Source of the DNA: Saccharothrix luteola | Lineage (GTDB): Bacteria > Actinomycetota > Actinomycetes > Mycobacteriales > Pseudonocardiaceae | Assembly: GCF_020859565.1 (NCBI RefSeq) | Contig: NZ_JAJHUO010000010.1 | Coordinates: 1 to 64,000 of the forward strand | Direction: 5' to 3' | Length of the DNA stretch: 64,000 nucleotides | Shown: positions 35,220 to 44,692 of the stretch, piece by piece | How positions within the stretch are numbered: the first letter of the stretch is position 1 | Layout of the letters: the number at the start of each line of letters is the position of its first letter | Position numbers and translations under genes: made by a program | Notes under the pieces: generated by a model | The model's database searches: none | What the model saw: the letters and a program-made list of their open reading frames with translations, nothing else | Told to the model about the DNA's origin: nothing

Positions 35220-36065
35220 CTACACGAACACGTGCAGCAGCAGCCACGCCACTACGGCGGACGGCAGCAGCGAGTCCATCCGGTCCATCAGGCCGCCGTG
35301 GCCGGGCAGCAGCGTGCCCATGTCCTTGATCCCGAGGTCGCGCTTGATCAGCGACTCGACCAGGTCACCCGCCGTCGCGGTGACGACCAGGGCCGCGCCG
35401 AACAGCACGCCCTGCCACCACTGGCCGTCCAGCATCAGGCCGACGGTGAGCGCGCCGCCGACCATGCCCGCCACCATCGAGCCCGCGAAACCCTCCCAGG
35501 ACTTCTTCGGGCTGATGGTGGGGGCCATCGGGTGCTTGCCGAACAGCACGCCGGCCACGTAGCCGCCGGTGTCGGACAGCACGACGCCGATCAGGAACGC
35601 CAGGACGCGGAACACGCCGTCGTCCGGCACGACCAGCATGACCGCGAACGACGCGAACACGGCCACGTAGGCGACCGTGAAGATGGACGCGGTGACGTCG
35701 CGCAGGTAGCCGTCCGCGCCGTCCTTGAGCCGCCAGAGCAGGCACACCAGGATCGTCACCACGAACGCGCTCAGCACGCCGGCGCGCTCCTGAGGCCAGG
35801 CGAGCCACACCACGGCCTGCCCGCCGACCAGCACGGGCAGCAGGGCCACCCGGATGCCCGCGCCGCGCTTGAGCGCACCCGCCAGCTCGTACGTCGACAC
35901 GGCGACGGCCACGGCGACGACGCCGACGAACAGCTCGCGCACCGTGAGCAGCGCGACGAGGATGACGGCGCCCAAGCCGACGCCCACGGCGATGGCCGCG
36001 GGCAGGTTGCGCCCCGCGCGTGACGCGCTCTTCTCCGGCGCGCCCTGGTCACCGCCGCCTGACAC
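35220..36065 (-). CDS. cdsA: Phosphatidate cytidylyltransferase
   Basis: A 281-residue membrane enzyme that makes CDP-diacylglycerol from phosphatidate and CTP, the branch point of phospholipid synthesis. It has about eight helices. The C-terminal family signature SLIKRDLGIKDMGTLLPGHGGLMDRMDS carries the catalytic acidic residues. GTG 36065 is chosen because AGGAG is 8 bases upstream; a GTG at 36083 would precede that site. It is downstream of frr and pyrH in the usual actinobacterial order. Confidence 0.93.
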   Translation of the reverse strand: MSGGGDQGAPEKSASRAGRNLPAAIAVGVGLGAVILVALLTVRELFVGVVAVAVAVSTYELAGALKRGAGIRVALLPVLVGGQAVVWLAWPQERAGVLSAFVVTILVCLLWRLKDGADGYLRDVTASIFTVAYVAVFASFAVMLVVPDDGVFRVLAFLIGVVLSDTGGYVAGVLFGKHPMAPTISPKKSWEGFAGSMVAGMVGGALTVGLMLDGQWWQGVLFGAALVVTATAGDLVESLIKRDLGIKDMGTLLPGHGGLMDRMDSLLPSAVVAWLLLHVFV

Positions 36066-36148
36066 CTGTTGTGCTCCTATCACGGCCGCAGACCGGCCGA
36101 GGAAAGCGCGCGGGCCCGTGGCCCGACCCGCCGAACCGACGTGACCGA

Positions 36149-36706
36149 CTAGACCTCGAGCAGCTCGGCTTCCTTGTGCTTGACCAGCTCGTCGATCTGG
36201 GCGACGTAGCGGTGGGTGACGTTCTCCAGTTCCTTCTCGGCCCTGGTGCCCTCGTCCTCGCCGACCTCGCCGTCCTTGACCAGGCGGTCCAGCTCTTCCT
36301 TGGCCTTGCGGCGGATGTTGCGGATGGACACCTTGGCGTCCTCGCCCTTGCCCTTGGCGACCTTGACCATCTCGCGGCGGCGTTCCTCGGACAGCTGCGG
36401 GATCACCACGCGGATGATCGAGCCGTCGTTGCTGGGGTTCACGCCCAGGTCGGAGTCGCGGATGGCCTTCTCGACCGCGTTGAGCTGGGTGGCGTCGTAG
36501 GGCTTGATCACCGCCATGCGCGCCTCCGGGATGGCGACGCTGGCGAGCTGGTTCAGGGGGGTGGGCGAACCGTAGTACTCGACCACGATGCGGGAGAACA
36601 TCGAGGGGTTGGCGCGGCCGGTGCGCACCGCGGCCAGGTCCTCCTTCGCCACGGACACCGCTTTTTCCATCTTCTCCTCGGCGTCGAGGAGGGTCTCGTC
36701 AATCAC
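36149..36706 (-). CDS. frr: Ribosome recycling factor
   Basis: A 185-residue factor that, with EF-G, splits the post-termination ribosome. The full family sequence is present: [31 protein letters not shown] in the hinge region and [15 protein letters not shown] in the long helix. GTG 36706 follows AAGGGAG; the longer frame is not supported. It starts 46 bases after pyrH and is probably transcribed with it. Confidence 0.96.
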   Translation of the reverse strand: MIDETLLDAEEKMEKAVSVAKEDLAAVRTGRANPSMFSRIVVEYYGSPTPLNQLASVAIPEARMAVIKPYDATQLNAVEKAIRDSDLGVNPSNDGSIIRVVIPQLSEERRREMVKVAKGKGEDAKVSIRNIRRKAKEELDRLVKDGEVGEDEGTRAEKELENVTHRYVAQIDELVKHKEAELLEV

Positions 36707-36752
36707 GGCTGACTCCCTTGGTGTGCGCAGTTCGGCTCGAATCCCAGCAGGT

Positions 36753-37535
36753 CTAGAAGGACGGGCGACCACCGGGGGTGCTCACCAGTGTGCCGATCTT
36801 CTCACCGCGCACGGCTCGCGCGATGTTGCCCTCGGTGAGCAGGTTGAAGACCATGATCGGCATGTTGTTGTCCATGCACAGGCTGAACGCGGTCGCGTCG
36901 GCGACGTTCAGGCCGCGTTCGAGCACTTCGCGGTGGGTGATGTTGTCGAACATCAACGCGTCCGGGTCGGTCTTGGGATCCGCCGTGTAGACGCCGTCCA
37001 CGGCCTTGGCCATCAGCACGACCTCGCACCCGATCTCCAGCGCGCGCTGCGCGGCGGTGGTGTCGGTGGAGAAGTACGGCATGCCCGCGCCGCCGCCGAA
37101 GATCACCACGCGCCCCTTGTCGAGGTGCCGCATGGCCCGGCGGGGGATGTAGGACTCGGCGATCTGGCCCATCGTGATGGCCGTCTGCACGCGGGTCTCG
37201 ATGCCGTGCTCGCGTTCCAGGAAGTCCTGCAGGGCGAGGCAGTTCATCACGGTGCCGAGCATGCCCATGTAGTCGGCGCGGCTGCGGTCCATGCCGCGCT
37301 GCTGCAGCTCGGCGCCGCGGAAGAAGTTGCCGCCGCCGATGACGACCGCGACCTGGACCCCTGTTCGGACCACCGCGGCGATCTGGCGTGAGACGGTCTG
37401 CACGACGTCGGGGTCGACGCCGACACCGCCACCGCCGAACATCTCGCCGCCGAGCTTGAGCATCACCCGGCGGTAGCCCTGGATCGGCTCGTCGTCGGCG
37501 TGCTCCGCTTTCGCGTGGTCTACCTCTGCGCTCAC
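36753..37535 (-). CDS. pyrH: UMP kinase
   Basis: A 260-residue kinase of the amino-acid kinase fold that phosphorylates UMP to UDP. The phosphate-binding strand is [18 protein letters not shown] lies in the active site, and the ATP region [13 protein letters not shown] and the C-terminal KIGTLVST follow. GTG 37535 is 5 bases after AGAGGAG; a GTG at 37553 lies before the site. Confidence 0.95.
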   Translation of the reverse strand: MSAEVDHAKAEHADDEPIQGYRRVMLKLGGEMFGGGGVGVDPDVVQTVSRQIAAVVRTGVQVAVVIGGGNFFRGAELQQRGMDRSRADYMGMLGTVMNCLALQDFLEREHGIETRVQTAITMGQIAESYIPRRAMRHLDKGRVVIFGGGAGMPYFSTDTTAAQRALEIGCEVVLMAKAVDGVYTADPKTDPDALMFDNITHREVLERGLNVADATAFSLCMDNNMPIMVFNLLTEGNIARAVRGEKIGTLVSTPGGRPSF

Positions 37536-37557
37536 AGGTACTCCTCTGGACACGGCA

Positions 37558-37594
37558 AGGGCGGGGTCGCGACGTCTGCGCGCAACCCCGCCCT
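37558..37594 (-). terminator. Terminator hairpin between tsf and pyrH
   Basis: AGGGCGGGGT (37558-37567) pairs with ACCCCGCCCT (37585-37594) across 17 bases, just past the tsf stop on the minus strand. It separates rpsB-tsf from pyrH-frr-cdsA. Confidence 0.65.
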
Positions 37595-37602
37595 CACGCG
37601 AA

Positions 37603-38418
37603 TCAGGCCTGGCCGACCTCGAACCGGGCGAAGCGGGTCACGGTGACACCGGCCTCGTCCAGCACGGCCTTGACGGTCTTCTTGGACTCCGTCACGGACG
37701 ACTGCTCCAGGAGCACGACGTCCTTGAAGAAGCCGTTCACGCGACCCTCGACGATCTTGGACAGCGCCGCTTCCGGCTTGCCCTCCTCGCGAGCGGTCTC
37801 CTCGGCGATGCGGCGCTCGTTGGCCACCACGTCCGCGGGCACCTCGTCGCGGGTGAGGTAGCGGGGACGCATCGCGGCGATCTGCATCGCGGCGCCGCGG
37901 GCGGCGTCGGTGTCGTCGCCGGTGTACTCGACCACCACGCCGACGGCGGGCGGCAGGTCGGCGGCACGGCGGTGCAGGTAGGTGGTCACGGTGCCGTCGA
38001 AGATGGCGACCTTGGCCAGCTCCAGCTTCTCGCCGATCTTGGCCGAGAACTCCTGGACGACGGCGTCGACGGCCTTGCCGTCGAGGTCGGTGGCCTTGAG
38101 CACCTCGACGTCGGCCGGGCGGGTGGCCTTGGCGACCGCGACGATCCGCGCCGCCAGCTCCTGGAAGTCGGCGTTCTTGGCGACGAAGTCCGTCTCGCAG
38201 CGCAGCTCGATCATCACGCCGTCCTCGGCCATGACCAGGCCGTTCGCGGTCGTGCGCTCGGCGCGCTTGTCGACGTCCTTGGCGCCCTTGATGCGCAGGA
38301 GCTCGACCGCCTTGTCGAAGTCGCCGTCGGTCTCCTCGAGCGCCTTCTTGCAGGCCATCATGCCTGCGGCGGTCAGCTCGCGGAGGCGCTTCACGTCAGC
38401 GGCGGTGTAGTTCGCCAT
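37603..38418 (-). CDS. tsf: Elongation factor Ts
   Basis: A 271-residue nucleotide exchange factor for EF-Tu. The N-terminal UBA-like module is [26 protein letters not shown]. The core has the TDFVAKN motif, and [10 protein letters not shown] and [15 protein letters not shown] close the C-terminal part. It lies downstream of rpsB, the universal arrangement. Confidence 0.97.
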   Translation of the reverse strand: MANYTAADVKRLRELTAAGMMACKKALEETDGDFDKAVELLRIKGAKDVDKRAERTTANGLVMAEDGVMIELRCETDFVAKNADFQELAARIVAVAKATRPADVEVLKATDLDGKAVDAVVQEFSAKIGEKLELAKVAIFDGTVTTYLHRRAADLPPAVGVVVEYTGDDTDAARGAAMQIAAMRPRYLTRDEVPADVVANERRIAEETAREEGKPEAALSKIVEGRVNGFFKDVVLLEQSSVTESKKTVKAVLDEAGVTVTRFARFEVGQA

Positions 38419-38523
38419 CGTGCGATTTCCGTTCCTTCTGCGGTCTGGTCGTCGGCTCGCTCGCCGACGCGTTTACGCGCTTGGGGGTGGTGCGGTACCA
38501 GCTGTTCAGCGCTGGGTCCTGTG

Positions 38524-38565
38524 CGCACGCCGCGCCCACCGTGATCAGGGCAGGCGCGGCGTGCG
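38524..38565 (-). terminator. Strong hairpin between rpsB and tsf
   Basis: CGCACGCCGCGCC (38524-38536) pairs perfectly over 13 bases with GGCGCGGCGTGCG (38553-38565), starting 6 bases beyond the rpsB stop. It may act as a partial terminator that sets the S2 to EF-Ts ratio, or as a processing or stability signal. Confidence 0.65.
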
Positions 38566-38571
38566 GACGGA

Positions 38572-39423
38572 TCAGGACTGGACGGGCTCCGTGCCGTCGG
38601 CGGCGGGCGCCTCGGCGGCAGCCGGTGCGGCCGGCGCGTCGGCGCCGACCAGCAGCTCCTGCTCCCACTCGGCCAGCGGCTCGTCGACACCCGGCTCGGG
38701 CTTGTCCGCGCCGTCGGCGGCCTTGGTGCGGGCGCCGGAGCGCGCCATCAGACCGGCGGCGGCGGCCTCGGCCACCACCTTGGTCAGCAGCGCGGCGGAC
38801 CGGATCGCGTCGTCGTTGCCCGGGATCGGGTAGTCGACCTCGTCCGGGTCGCAGTTCGTGTCGAGGATCGCCACGATCGGGATGTTCAGCTTGCGCGCCT
38901 CGCCGACGGCGATGTGCTCCTTCTTGGTGTCCACGATCCACACGGCGCTGGGCACCTTGGACATGTCGCGGATACCGCCGAGCGTGCGCTCCAGCTTGTC
39001 CTTCTCGCGGTTCATCATCAGGATTTCCTTCTTGGTGAAACCCTGGAAACCGCCGGTCTGCTCCATCGACTCCAGCTCCTTGAGCCGCTGGAGGCGCTTG
39101 TGGACCGTGGAGAAGTTGGTGAGCATGCCGCCCAGCCAGCGCTGGTTCACGAAGGGCATGCCGACGCGGAGGGCCTCGTTGGCGATGGCCTCCTGCGCCT
39201 GCTTCTTCGTGCCGATGAACAGGATCGAACCGCCGTGCGCGACCGTTTCCCGAACGAACTCGTAAGCCCGGTCGATGTAGGTCAGCGTCTGCTGCAGGTC
39301 GATGATGTAGATGCCGTTGCGCTCGGTGAAGATGTAGCGCTTCATCTTCGGGTTCCAGCGACGGGTCTGGTGCCCGAAGTGCACGCCGCTGTCGAGCAGC
39401 TGCTTCATGGTGACGACGGCCAT
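38572..39423 (-). CDS. rpsB: 30S ribosomal protein S2
   Basis: A 283-residue small-subunit protein. The family core runs from [27 protein letters not shown] through [43 protein letters not shown]. An acidic Ala/Glu/Asp-rich tail of about 50 residues (after 230) is typical of actinobacteria. ATG 39423 is the start. Confidence 0.97.
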   Translation of the reverse strand: MAVVTMKQLLDSGVHFGHQTRRWNPKMKRYIFTERNGIYIIDLQQTLTYIDRAYEFVRETVAHGGSILFIGTKKQAQEAIANEALRVGMPFVNQRWLGGMLTNFSTVHKRLQRLKELESMEQTGGFQGFTKKEILMMNREKDKLERTLGGIRDMSKVPSAVWIVDTKKEHIAVGEARKLNIPIVAILDTNCDPDEVDYPIPGNDDAIRSAALLTKVVAEAAAAGLMARSGARTKAADGADKPEPGVDEPLAEWEQELLVGADAPAAPAAAEAPAADGTEPVQS

Positions 39424-39695
39424 GGCCGGGTTCGCACCTCTTCGTTCAGGCGCGCCTGGCGTGGGGCCGGCGCGCGTTCCGGTTGGTCGCGGCGGGCCGG
39501 GTCGGACCGCCGCCCTGGTGCCCCTGCCGCCGTCCGAACCGGAGGACGTCTCGCCTCAGGACCGCTGGACGCCGTGACTCGACCACGCCGAAACTGGTCG
39601 GATCTGCATTGGCACGCGAAGTCGTCCCGCACTCACACGGGCCGCGCTGGCGAGTGTACGCCGGTGAGCCGGAGAACCACGAACCGGGCCTGAAG

Positions 39696-39723
39696 TTGTC
39701 CACAGCCCCACGAGTTGTCCACA
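39696..39723 (+). promoter_or_regulatory. Paired DnaA-box-like sequences upstream of the M23 gene
   Basis: TTGTCCACA occurs at 39696-39704 and 39715-39723, both followed by G, with 19-base spacing. This matches the preferred DnaA box of Streptomyces. A similar pair with the same spacing is at 46630-46657. It lies between the divergent rpsB and M23 genes. Confidence 0.55.
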
Positions 39724-39786
39724 GGTGAGCCGAAGCCACTGGTAGCCCCCGGTCCCCGCCGGAACGCTGGACCCGTGACTCCCACC

Positions 39787-40338
39787 ATGCGAACACTGCT
39801 GGTCCTGACCTTGACAACGGTGGTGACGCTACCTCTGATCGCGCCGCCGTCGCCCGCGAGGGCCCACCGCACGCCGCGCTTCGCCTGGCCGCTCGCACCA
39901 CCGCACCAGGTCGTCCGCGCCTTCGAGGCCCCGGTGACGGAGTACGGGCCCGGTCACCGCGGCGTGGACCTGGCCGCTGCCGCGGGCGCCGCCGTCCTGG
40001 CCGCCGGCGACGCCGTGGTCGTGCACGCGGGCCCGGTAGCCGACCGGACCGTCGTCTCACTGCTGCACACCGGCGGCCTGCGGACCACCTACGAACCGGT
40101 CACCCCCACCGTCCGCCGAGGTCAACCGGTACGGCGAGGCGAGCGGATAGGCACCCTGAACCCGGGCCACGAGGGCTGCCCGACGGACGCCTGCCTGCAC
40201 TGGGGCGCGCTCCGAACCACCCCACCCCGATCCCGCACCTACCTGAACCCACTGCACCTGGTGTCCAACGGCCGAGTCCGCCTCCTACCGAGGCCGGACA
40301 ACAGCGGTTCCCAACGCGCCCACCCCAACCCCCGCTGA
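39787..40338 (+). CDS. M23-family peptidase-like secreted protein
   Basis: A 183-residue exported protein. The signal peptide covers about 1-26 (MRTLLVLTLT to SPARA). The M23 beta fold begins APVTEYGPGHRGVDL, giving the HxxxD metal pair His57 and Asp61. The second motif reads CLHWG with His138; Cys136 stands where most M23 enzymes have the first His of HxH. It probably acts on or binds wall peptidoglycan, but activity is uncertain. Start ATG 39787 or GTG 39775; no strong site favours either. It is divergent from rpsB. Confidence 0.78.
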   Translation: MRTLLVLTLTTVVTLPLIAPPSPARAHRTPRFAWPLAPPHQVVRAFEAPVTEYGPGHRGVDLAAAAGAAVLAAGDAVVVHAGPVADRTVVSLLHTGGLRTTYEPVTPTVRRGQPVRRGERIGTLNPGHEGCPTDACLHWGALRTTPPRSRTYLNPLHLVSNGRVRLLPRPDNSGSQRAHPNPR

Positions 40339-40530
40339 CCTCATCAACCGCCACCACCAACCGCACAACCTCACGGACAGCCTGGACTCCCCACCGCATG
40401 ACGAGCCTTCAGCCCAGCCACCCAGCCGCCCAACCCCTCCCTCGATCCACCCCACCGCCTCAACCGGCTGCCGCCGCGCCGGCCGGACGCCCTGCAAACC
40501 GCGCCCTTTCGCCACCTCGCCCATAGCCGC

Positions 40531-40639
40531 CGCGCCCTTCCCGTCACCGCGCCCTTCCCGTCACCGCGCCCTTCCCGTCACCGCGCCCTTCCCGTCACCA
40601 CGCCCTTCCCGTCACCACGCCCTTCCCGTCACCACGCCC
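40531..40639. repeat. 17-bp tandem repeat array, about 6.5 copies
   Basis: The unit CGCGCCCTTCCCGTCAC starts at 40531, 40548, 40565 and 40582. It continues in the variant CACGCCCTTCCCGTCAC at 40599 and 40616 and ends as a partial copy at 40633. The four leading units are identical, as are the two variant units, which suggests recent expansion by slippage. Confidence 0.9.
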
Positions 40640-40830
40640 AAGCCAGCGCCGCACCCACCGCATCACTTCCTCGCGGCCCCCGCCGCACCACCTCCCCGCC
40701 GCGCCCAGCCGCCTCCCCTCGCACGGCCGCTGTGCAGCGCGATCCCGGGCGCGGTCCGGATGTCCCCGATTCGGGGATTTCTCCGGGCGAGGTCGCGGCG
40801 GGCGAGTGGCCTCCGGGCGGACGACCCGGA

Positions 40831-40874
40831 TTGCGCAGCCTTGAGTGCGCAGCCTTGATTTGCGGCCTTGATTT
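40831..40874. repeat. Triple short repeat of GC(A)GCCTTGA
   Basis: TTGCGCAGCCTTGAG, TGCGCAGCCTTGAT and TTGCGGCCTTGAT follow one another directly. They are a degenerate tandem repeat of about 14 bases, downstream of the whiG stop on the minus strand. Confidence 0.65.
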
Positions 40875-40993
40875 CGCGAGACCGCGTATTCCGATCCGCG
40901 AGCGGTGCATGTGCGTGTGGGATTCGCCGATGGCCTGTGGCGGGGCGTTCGGCGGTTGGCAGCTGCTGCCGACCCAGCGTCGGCGGAGCCGGG

Positions 40994-41995
40994 CTAGGCC
41001 TCCAGCTGCTCGTTCAGCTTGGTGCGCAGGCGCAGCACCGCCCGGGTGTGCAGTTGGCACACGCGGGACTCCGTGACGCCCAGGACCTTGCCGATCTCGG
41101 CCAGCGTCAGGTTCTCGAAGTAGTACAGGGTGACCACGACGCGGTCCCGTTCGGCGAGCTGGGCGATCGCGTCGGCGAGTTGGCGGCGGCTGTCCTGGTC
41201 GACCAGCGTGGCGATCGGGTCCTCGGCGCCCTCGTCGGGCAGGGACTCGGCCAGTGACGAGCCCGCGCCACCGCTGCTGCGGCCGGCGGCGATCAGCTCG
41301 TCCAGGGCGACCACGCTGGTGAGCTGGAGCTGGGCGTAGAGCTCGCGCAGCTCACCGAGGCCGATCTTCAGCTCGGCGGCGAGCTCGCGGTCGGTCGGGG
41401 TGCGTTGCAGGCGGCCACCCAGGCGTTCCAGGGCGCGTTCGACGTCACGTGCCCTGCTGCGCACCGAGCGGGGCACCCAGTCCTGTGAGCGCAGGTCGTC
41501 GAGGATCGCGCCTCTGATGCGCTGCATCGCGTACGTCTCGAACTTCAGACCGCGCTCGGGCTCGAACTTCTCGATCGCGTCGACCAGGCCGAAGATGCCG
41601 GACTGGATCAGGTCCGCCACGTCGACGTGCGCGGGCAGACCGGTGCCCACCCGGCCGGCGACGTACTTCACCAGGGGCGCGTAGTGCAGCACCAGGCGGT
41701 CCCGCAGGGCCTGCCGACGTGACTCGCCGTAGGTGTGCCACAGCGCGATGATCCCGGCTTCCACGTCATCCGCGGTGCGCGACTCAGACGCCGCGTGCGC
41801 GGGCCTGCCGGGGACCGCCGCGGGACCGGCGTGCCCGTTCGTGCGCGGCGGCTCGGCGTCGACGTGGTGACCGTACGTCCCAGCCGGGGTGCGCGCCGCC
41901 GACGAGGTCCCGACGTGCGCGGCGGAGGGAGAGGTCACGGTTGCGGTCCGCGAACCTCCCCCTGCGACGTCAGGAGCGGGGGTGGGTTCGGTCAT
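40994..41995 (-). CDS. whiG: RNA polymerase sigma factor WhiG/FliA type
   Basis: A 333-residue alternative sigma factor. A variable Ala/Thr/Pro-rich N-terminus of about 75 residues comes first. Region 2 follows with [69 protein letters not shown]. Region 3 has [19 protein letters not shown] and region 4 ends [17 protein letters not shown]. In Streptomyces WhiG starts aerial hyphae toward sporulation; relatives with flagella use it as FliA. ATG 41995 overlaps the recombinase gene by 26 bases. Its place near dprA and rpsB matches Streptomyces. Confidence 0.93.
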   Translation of the reverse strand: MTEPTPAPDVAGGGSRTATVTSPSAAHVGTSSAARTPAGTYGHHVDAEPPRTNGHAGPAAVPGRPAHAASESRTADDVEAGIIALWHTYGESRRQALRDRLVLHYAPLVKYVAGRVGTGLPAHVDVADLIQSGIFGLVDAIEKFEPERGLKFETYAMQRIRGAILDDLRSQDWVPRSVRSRARDVERALERLGGRLQRTPTDRELAAELKIGLGELRELYAQLQLTSVVALDELIAAGRSSGGAGSSLAESLPDEGAEDPIATLVDQDSRRQLADAIAQLAERDRVVVTLYYFENLTLAEIGKVLGVTESRVCQLHTRAVLRLRTKLNEQLEA

Positions 41996-42947
41996 GGATC
42001 GCCTTCAGCCGTTCGACGGTGACGTGTGTGTAGAGCTGAGTCGTTGCGAGCGTAGCGTGACCAAGAAGCTCTTGGACGGTGCGCAGGTCCGCTCCCCCTT
42101 CCAACAGGTGCGTGGCCGCGGAGTGGCGCAGGCCGTGGGGCCCGGTGTCGGCCGTCTCAGGTACCGCACCCACTACATCGTGGACAACCCTCCTGGCGGT
42201 ACGCGGGTCGAGCCGCCCACCTCGCGCGCCGAGCAGCAGCGCACGGTGTGAACGGTCGCTGACCAGGGCGGATCGGCCATGTTCCACCCAGCGCCGTACA
42301 GCCCGTTCGGCCGGAACGCCGAACGGCACGGTGCGTTCGCGACTACCCTTGCCCAGAACCCGAATCACCCTTTGGGAGTAGTCCACGTCGTCGAGGTCGA
42401 GACCGCACAACTCGGCGACCCGGACACCTGTTGCGTACAGCAACTCCACCACGGCTTGGTCACGCAGCGCAACCGGATCGCCGTGTTCCGCGCCTACTTC
42501 GGCAACTGCCATGGCGGCGTCGGCCTGGTCCGGCCGCAGCACGGCGGGGAGGGTCCGGTGGGGGCGGGGCGCGCTGAGCCGCGGGCCGGGGTCAGCGGCG
42601 AGCAGGTCGTTGCGGGAGGCCCAAGCGGTGAACGTCCGGGCGGAGGCGGCGCGTCGGGCCATCGTCGTCCGGCTCGCGCCGGCGGAGTGCTGGGAAGCCA
42701 ACCACGACCGCAGGCCCGGCAGGTCGATCGCTTCCACGGTGGCGTTGTCGGGTGTGCCCTCGGCTAAGTGGACCAGCAGGGCGACCACGTCGCCGAGGTA
42801 CGCGCGCACCGTGTGCGGTGACAGACCGCGTTCCATCGCGAGGTGGCGTTCGTAGCGGTCCAGGGCCGCCGCGACGTCCGCGGGCAGCGCGCGACGCAGG
42901 CGAACCAGGTCGACACGACGTGTCCGAGCGGGCGGCGGCGGGGACAT
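41970..42947 (-). CDS. xerC: Tyrosine recombinase XerC-type
   Basis: A 325-residue site-specific recombinase. The N-terminal SAM-like core-binding domain is at about 25-115. The catalytic residues are Arg176 (TGVRVAEL), Lys200, His271 and Arg274 (HGLRH), His297 (LGHAT) and Tyr306 (TQLYTHV). With XerD-type partners such enzymes resolve chromosome dimers. Its position between dprA and whiG is that of chromosomal xerC, so it is not a phage integrase. It overlaps the start of whiG. Confidence 0.9.
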   Translation of the reverse strand: MSPPPPARTRRVDLVRLRRALPADVAAALDRYERHLAMERGLSPHTVRAYLGDVVALLVHLAEGTPDNATVEAIDLPGLRSWLASQHSAGASRTTMARRAASARTFTAWASRNDLLAADPGPRLSAPRPHRTLPAVLRPDQADAAMAVAEVGAEHGDPVALRDQAVVELLYATGVRVAELCGLDLDDVDYSQRVIRVLGKGSRERTVPFGVPAERAVRRWVEHGRSALVSDRSHRALLLGARGGRLDPRTARRVVHDVVGAVPETADTGPHGLRHSAATHLLEGGADLRTVQELLGHATLATTQLYTHVTVERLKAIHDRTHPRS

Positions 42948-42980
42948 AGCCCCTGACGCTCCGCCCTCAAGCGCTCTTGG

Positions 42981-44129
42981 TCAAGTATCGCCACGCCAAC
43001 TCCCGTCCTGGGAGCGCTTCCAACCGCTTTCCACGCGTTCGGCGAGACTGGCCAGTTCCAATTGCGGCAACAATGCGCGCACCCTGGCCAACTCGACACC
43101 GGATTCGACGGAGATCGCCTCCGGGCTGTGCCCGAAGGTCAGACCCAGTGCTTCGAAGACCCGCATCGCCTCGCCCTGCGGTGGTCCGGTGTCGGTGTTC
43201 CTGGTGGCTTCGACGAGGTCGACGCCGAGCCGCCCGGTCGACTCGATGATCTCGGCGACGCTGGTCACCGGCAGCGCGATCCCCGAACGCAGCAGCTCGT
43301 GGCAGCCCGACGAGCTGACCGACGTGATCGGCCCGGGAACCGCCATGAGCACCCGGCCGAGCGCCGCCGTCGACGCGGCGGTGTTCTTGGCGCCGCTGCG
43401 CTGTCCCGCTTCGACTACGACGGTGCCTTCGGCCAGCGCCGCTATGAGCCGGTTTCGCGTCAGGAATCGGTGGCGCGCGGGCGTGTGGGTCGGCGGGTAT
43501 TCGCTCACGAGCAGCCCTTGGCCCGGAATGCGTTCCAGCAAGGCCCGGTGGCCTGACGGATAGGCGACGTCGATCCCGCAGGCCAGCACGGCGATCGTCG
43601 GCCCGCCCGCCGTGATCGCGCCCCGGTGCGCCGCGCCGTCGATGCCGTAGGCCGCGCCGGACACCACGGTGACGCCGGCCTCGGCCAACCCGAAGCCGAA
43701 CTCGCCCGCGACGTGCTGCCCGTAGCCGGAGGCGGCCCGACTGCCGACCACCGCGACGGCCCGCTCGGTGATCGAGGAGAGGTCGGCCTCGCCTCGGACC
43801 CACAACGCCAACGGCTCGACACCGCACCGCAGGCCGTTGGCGGCGGCGATGGCGAGGGCGTTGAAGGGCCAGCGGGGCCACTCGTCGTCCTCGGGGACCA
43901 GGAGCCGCCCGCCGACCTTCGCGGCGGCCTCCAGGTCCTGCTCGGCCTGGTCCAACGCCCGCCGGGCCGACGTCTGGCTGTCGACCCCGGACGGCACCTC
44001 CCCGCTCTTGACCAACTCGGCGGCCCGCACCGGCCCGACTTCGGCGACGAACCGGACCAGCGCCGTGGCGGGCGGCTCGGCCACCCGTGACAGGTAGGCC
44101 CGGGCCAGCCGGATCTCATCGGTGCTCAC
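42981..44129 (-). CDS. dprA: DNA-processing protein A
   Basis: A 382-residue protein that loads RecA on incoming single-stranded DNA in transformation. The Rossmann-like core has AVVGSRAASGYGQHVAGEFGFGLAE, VVSGAAYGIDGAAHRGA, the ACGIDVAYP segment, ISEYPP-like VSEYPPTHTP and GQRSGAKNTA. The C-terminal winged helix reads ALGLTFGHSPEAI. GTG 44129 is preferred because it overlaps the stop of the proline-rich ORF as GTGA; GTG 44144 would add five residues. The role in non-competent actinomycetes is unclear. Confidence 0.92.
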   Translation of the reverse strand: MSTDEIRLARAYLSRVAEPPATALVRFVAEVGPVRAAELVKSGEVPSGVDSQTSARRALDQAEQDLEAAAKVGGRLLVPEDDEWPRWPFNALAIAAANGLRCGVEPLALWVRGEADLSSITERAVAVVGSRAASGYGQHVAGEFGFGLAEAGVTVVSGAAYGIDGAAHRGAITAGGPTIAVLACGIDVAYPSGHRALLERIPGQGLLVSEYPPTHTPARHRFLTRNRLIAALAEGTVVVEAGQRSGAKNTAASTAALGRVLMAVPGPITSVSSSGCHELLRSGIALPVTSVAEIIESTGRLGVDLVEATRNTDTGPPQGEAMRVFEALGLTFGHSPEAISVESGVELARVRALLPQLELASLAERVESGWKRSQDGSWRGDT

Positions 44130-44692
44130 GGCGACCGCCACCACTCGTCGGGGCCGGGGCGCGTGACCGGCGCGACCACCTCGCCGGGCTCAGGGCCATG
44201 CCCCATGTCCGCCGACCCCGCCACCCGAGCCGCCTTCGACCCGGCCGGCACCGGTTCGCTCCCGCTCCGCATTCCGGAGCCCGGCTCGAAGGGCGGGCCC
44301 GACTCGACCGACCGGCCGGCGAGCCGACTGCCCGCAAGGTGGCCGCCCTCGACCCGGCTGGACGCGACCACGGTCCGCGCCGCTGCAGTGGGGGTGGCAT
44401 CGGACGGCACGGCCATGCCCGGCATGAGCACTGACCTCACGGGGTCGACGAGCGTGGCTTGGGACGACGTCGACTCCTGCACTGCCGGCTCGGGGCTTGG
44501 GGGTGAGTTGGGATTCGGGGCCGTGTTCGAGGGAGGAGGGGAGGGCATGGCCGGGGTCTGGGGCGCGGAGGGCGGCGGTGTGGATTGAGGGCCTTGTGCA
44601 GGTGAGGGCGGCGGGGCTGGGGTTGGGGCGGTGGTCGGTTGAATGGGGGTTGAGGCGGTGGCGGTCGGGGCGGTCGGGGTTGGTTGGGTCAT
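44126..44692 (-). CDS. Proline/threonine/serine-rich protein between yifB and dprA
   Basis: A 188-residue ORF that I do not recognise. The first 75 residues are almost wholly Pro, Thr, Ala and Ser (MTQPTPTAPTATASTPIQP and on). The rest is Gly/Ser/Pro-rich and ends PDEWWRSP. There is no signal peptide, membrane segment or domain. Reality is supported by ATG 44692 overlapping the yifB stop as ATGA, AGGA just upstream, and its own stop overlapping the dprA GTG as GTGA. Against it, its codons are less GC-biased at third positions than those of neighbours and it is low complexity. It could be a disordered partner of DprA or a spacer that happens to stay open. Confidence 0.45.
   Translation of the reverse strand: MTQPTPTAPTATASTPIQPTTAPTPAPPPSPAQGPQSTPPPSAPQTPAMPSPPPSNTAPNPNSPPSPEPAVQESTSSQATLVDPVRSVLMPGMAVPSDATPTAAARTVVASSRVEGGHLAGSRLAGRSVESGPPFEPGSGMRSGSEPVPAGSKAARVAGSADMGHGPEPGEVVAPVTRPGPDEWWRSP

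Larger units (their letters stand above)
40339..40993. other. 655-bp non-coding region with repeats
   Basis: No gene can be supported here. The left part is C/A-rich low-complexity sequence, the middle holds a 17-bp tandem array (40531-40639), and the right part has a triple short repeat (40831-40874). Open frames are present on both strands, but they follow base composition and have no family match that I recognise. Confidence 0.6.

Noticed and set aside
40531..40639. CRISPR array
   Set aside because: The 17-bp units are directly joined without spacers and no cas genes are present.
40285..41060. Minus-strand open frames in the repeat-rich gap near the M23 and whiG genes
   Set aside because: They cover the tandem repeat and low-complexity DNA, lack ribosome-binding sites and have no recognisable domain.
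41970..42947. Tyrosine recombinase as a phage or island integrase
   Set aside because: Its place between dprA and whiG is that of chromosomal xerC, and no attachment repeats, tRNA or phage genes surround it.
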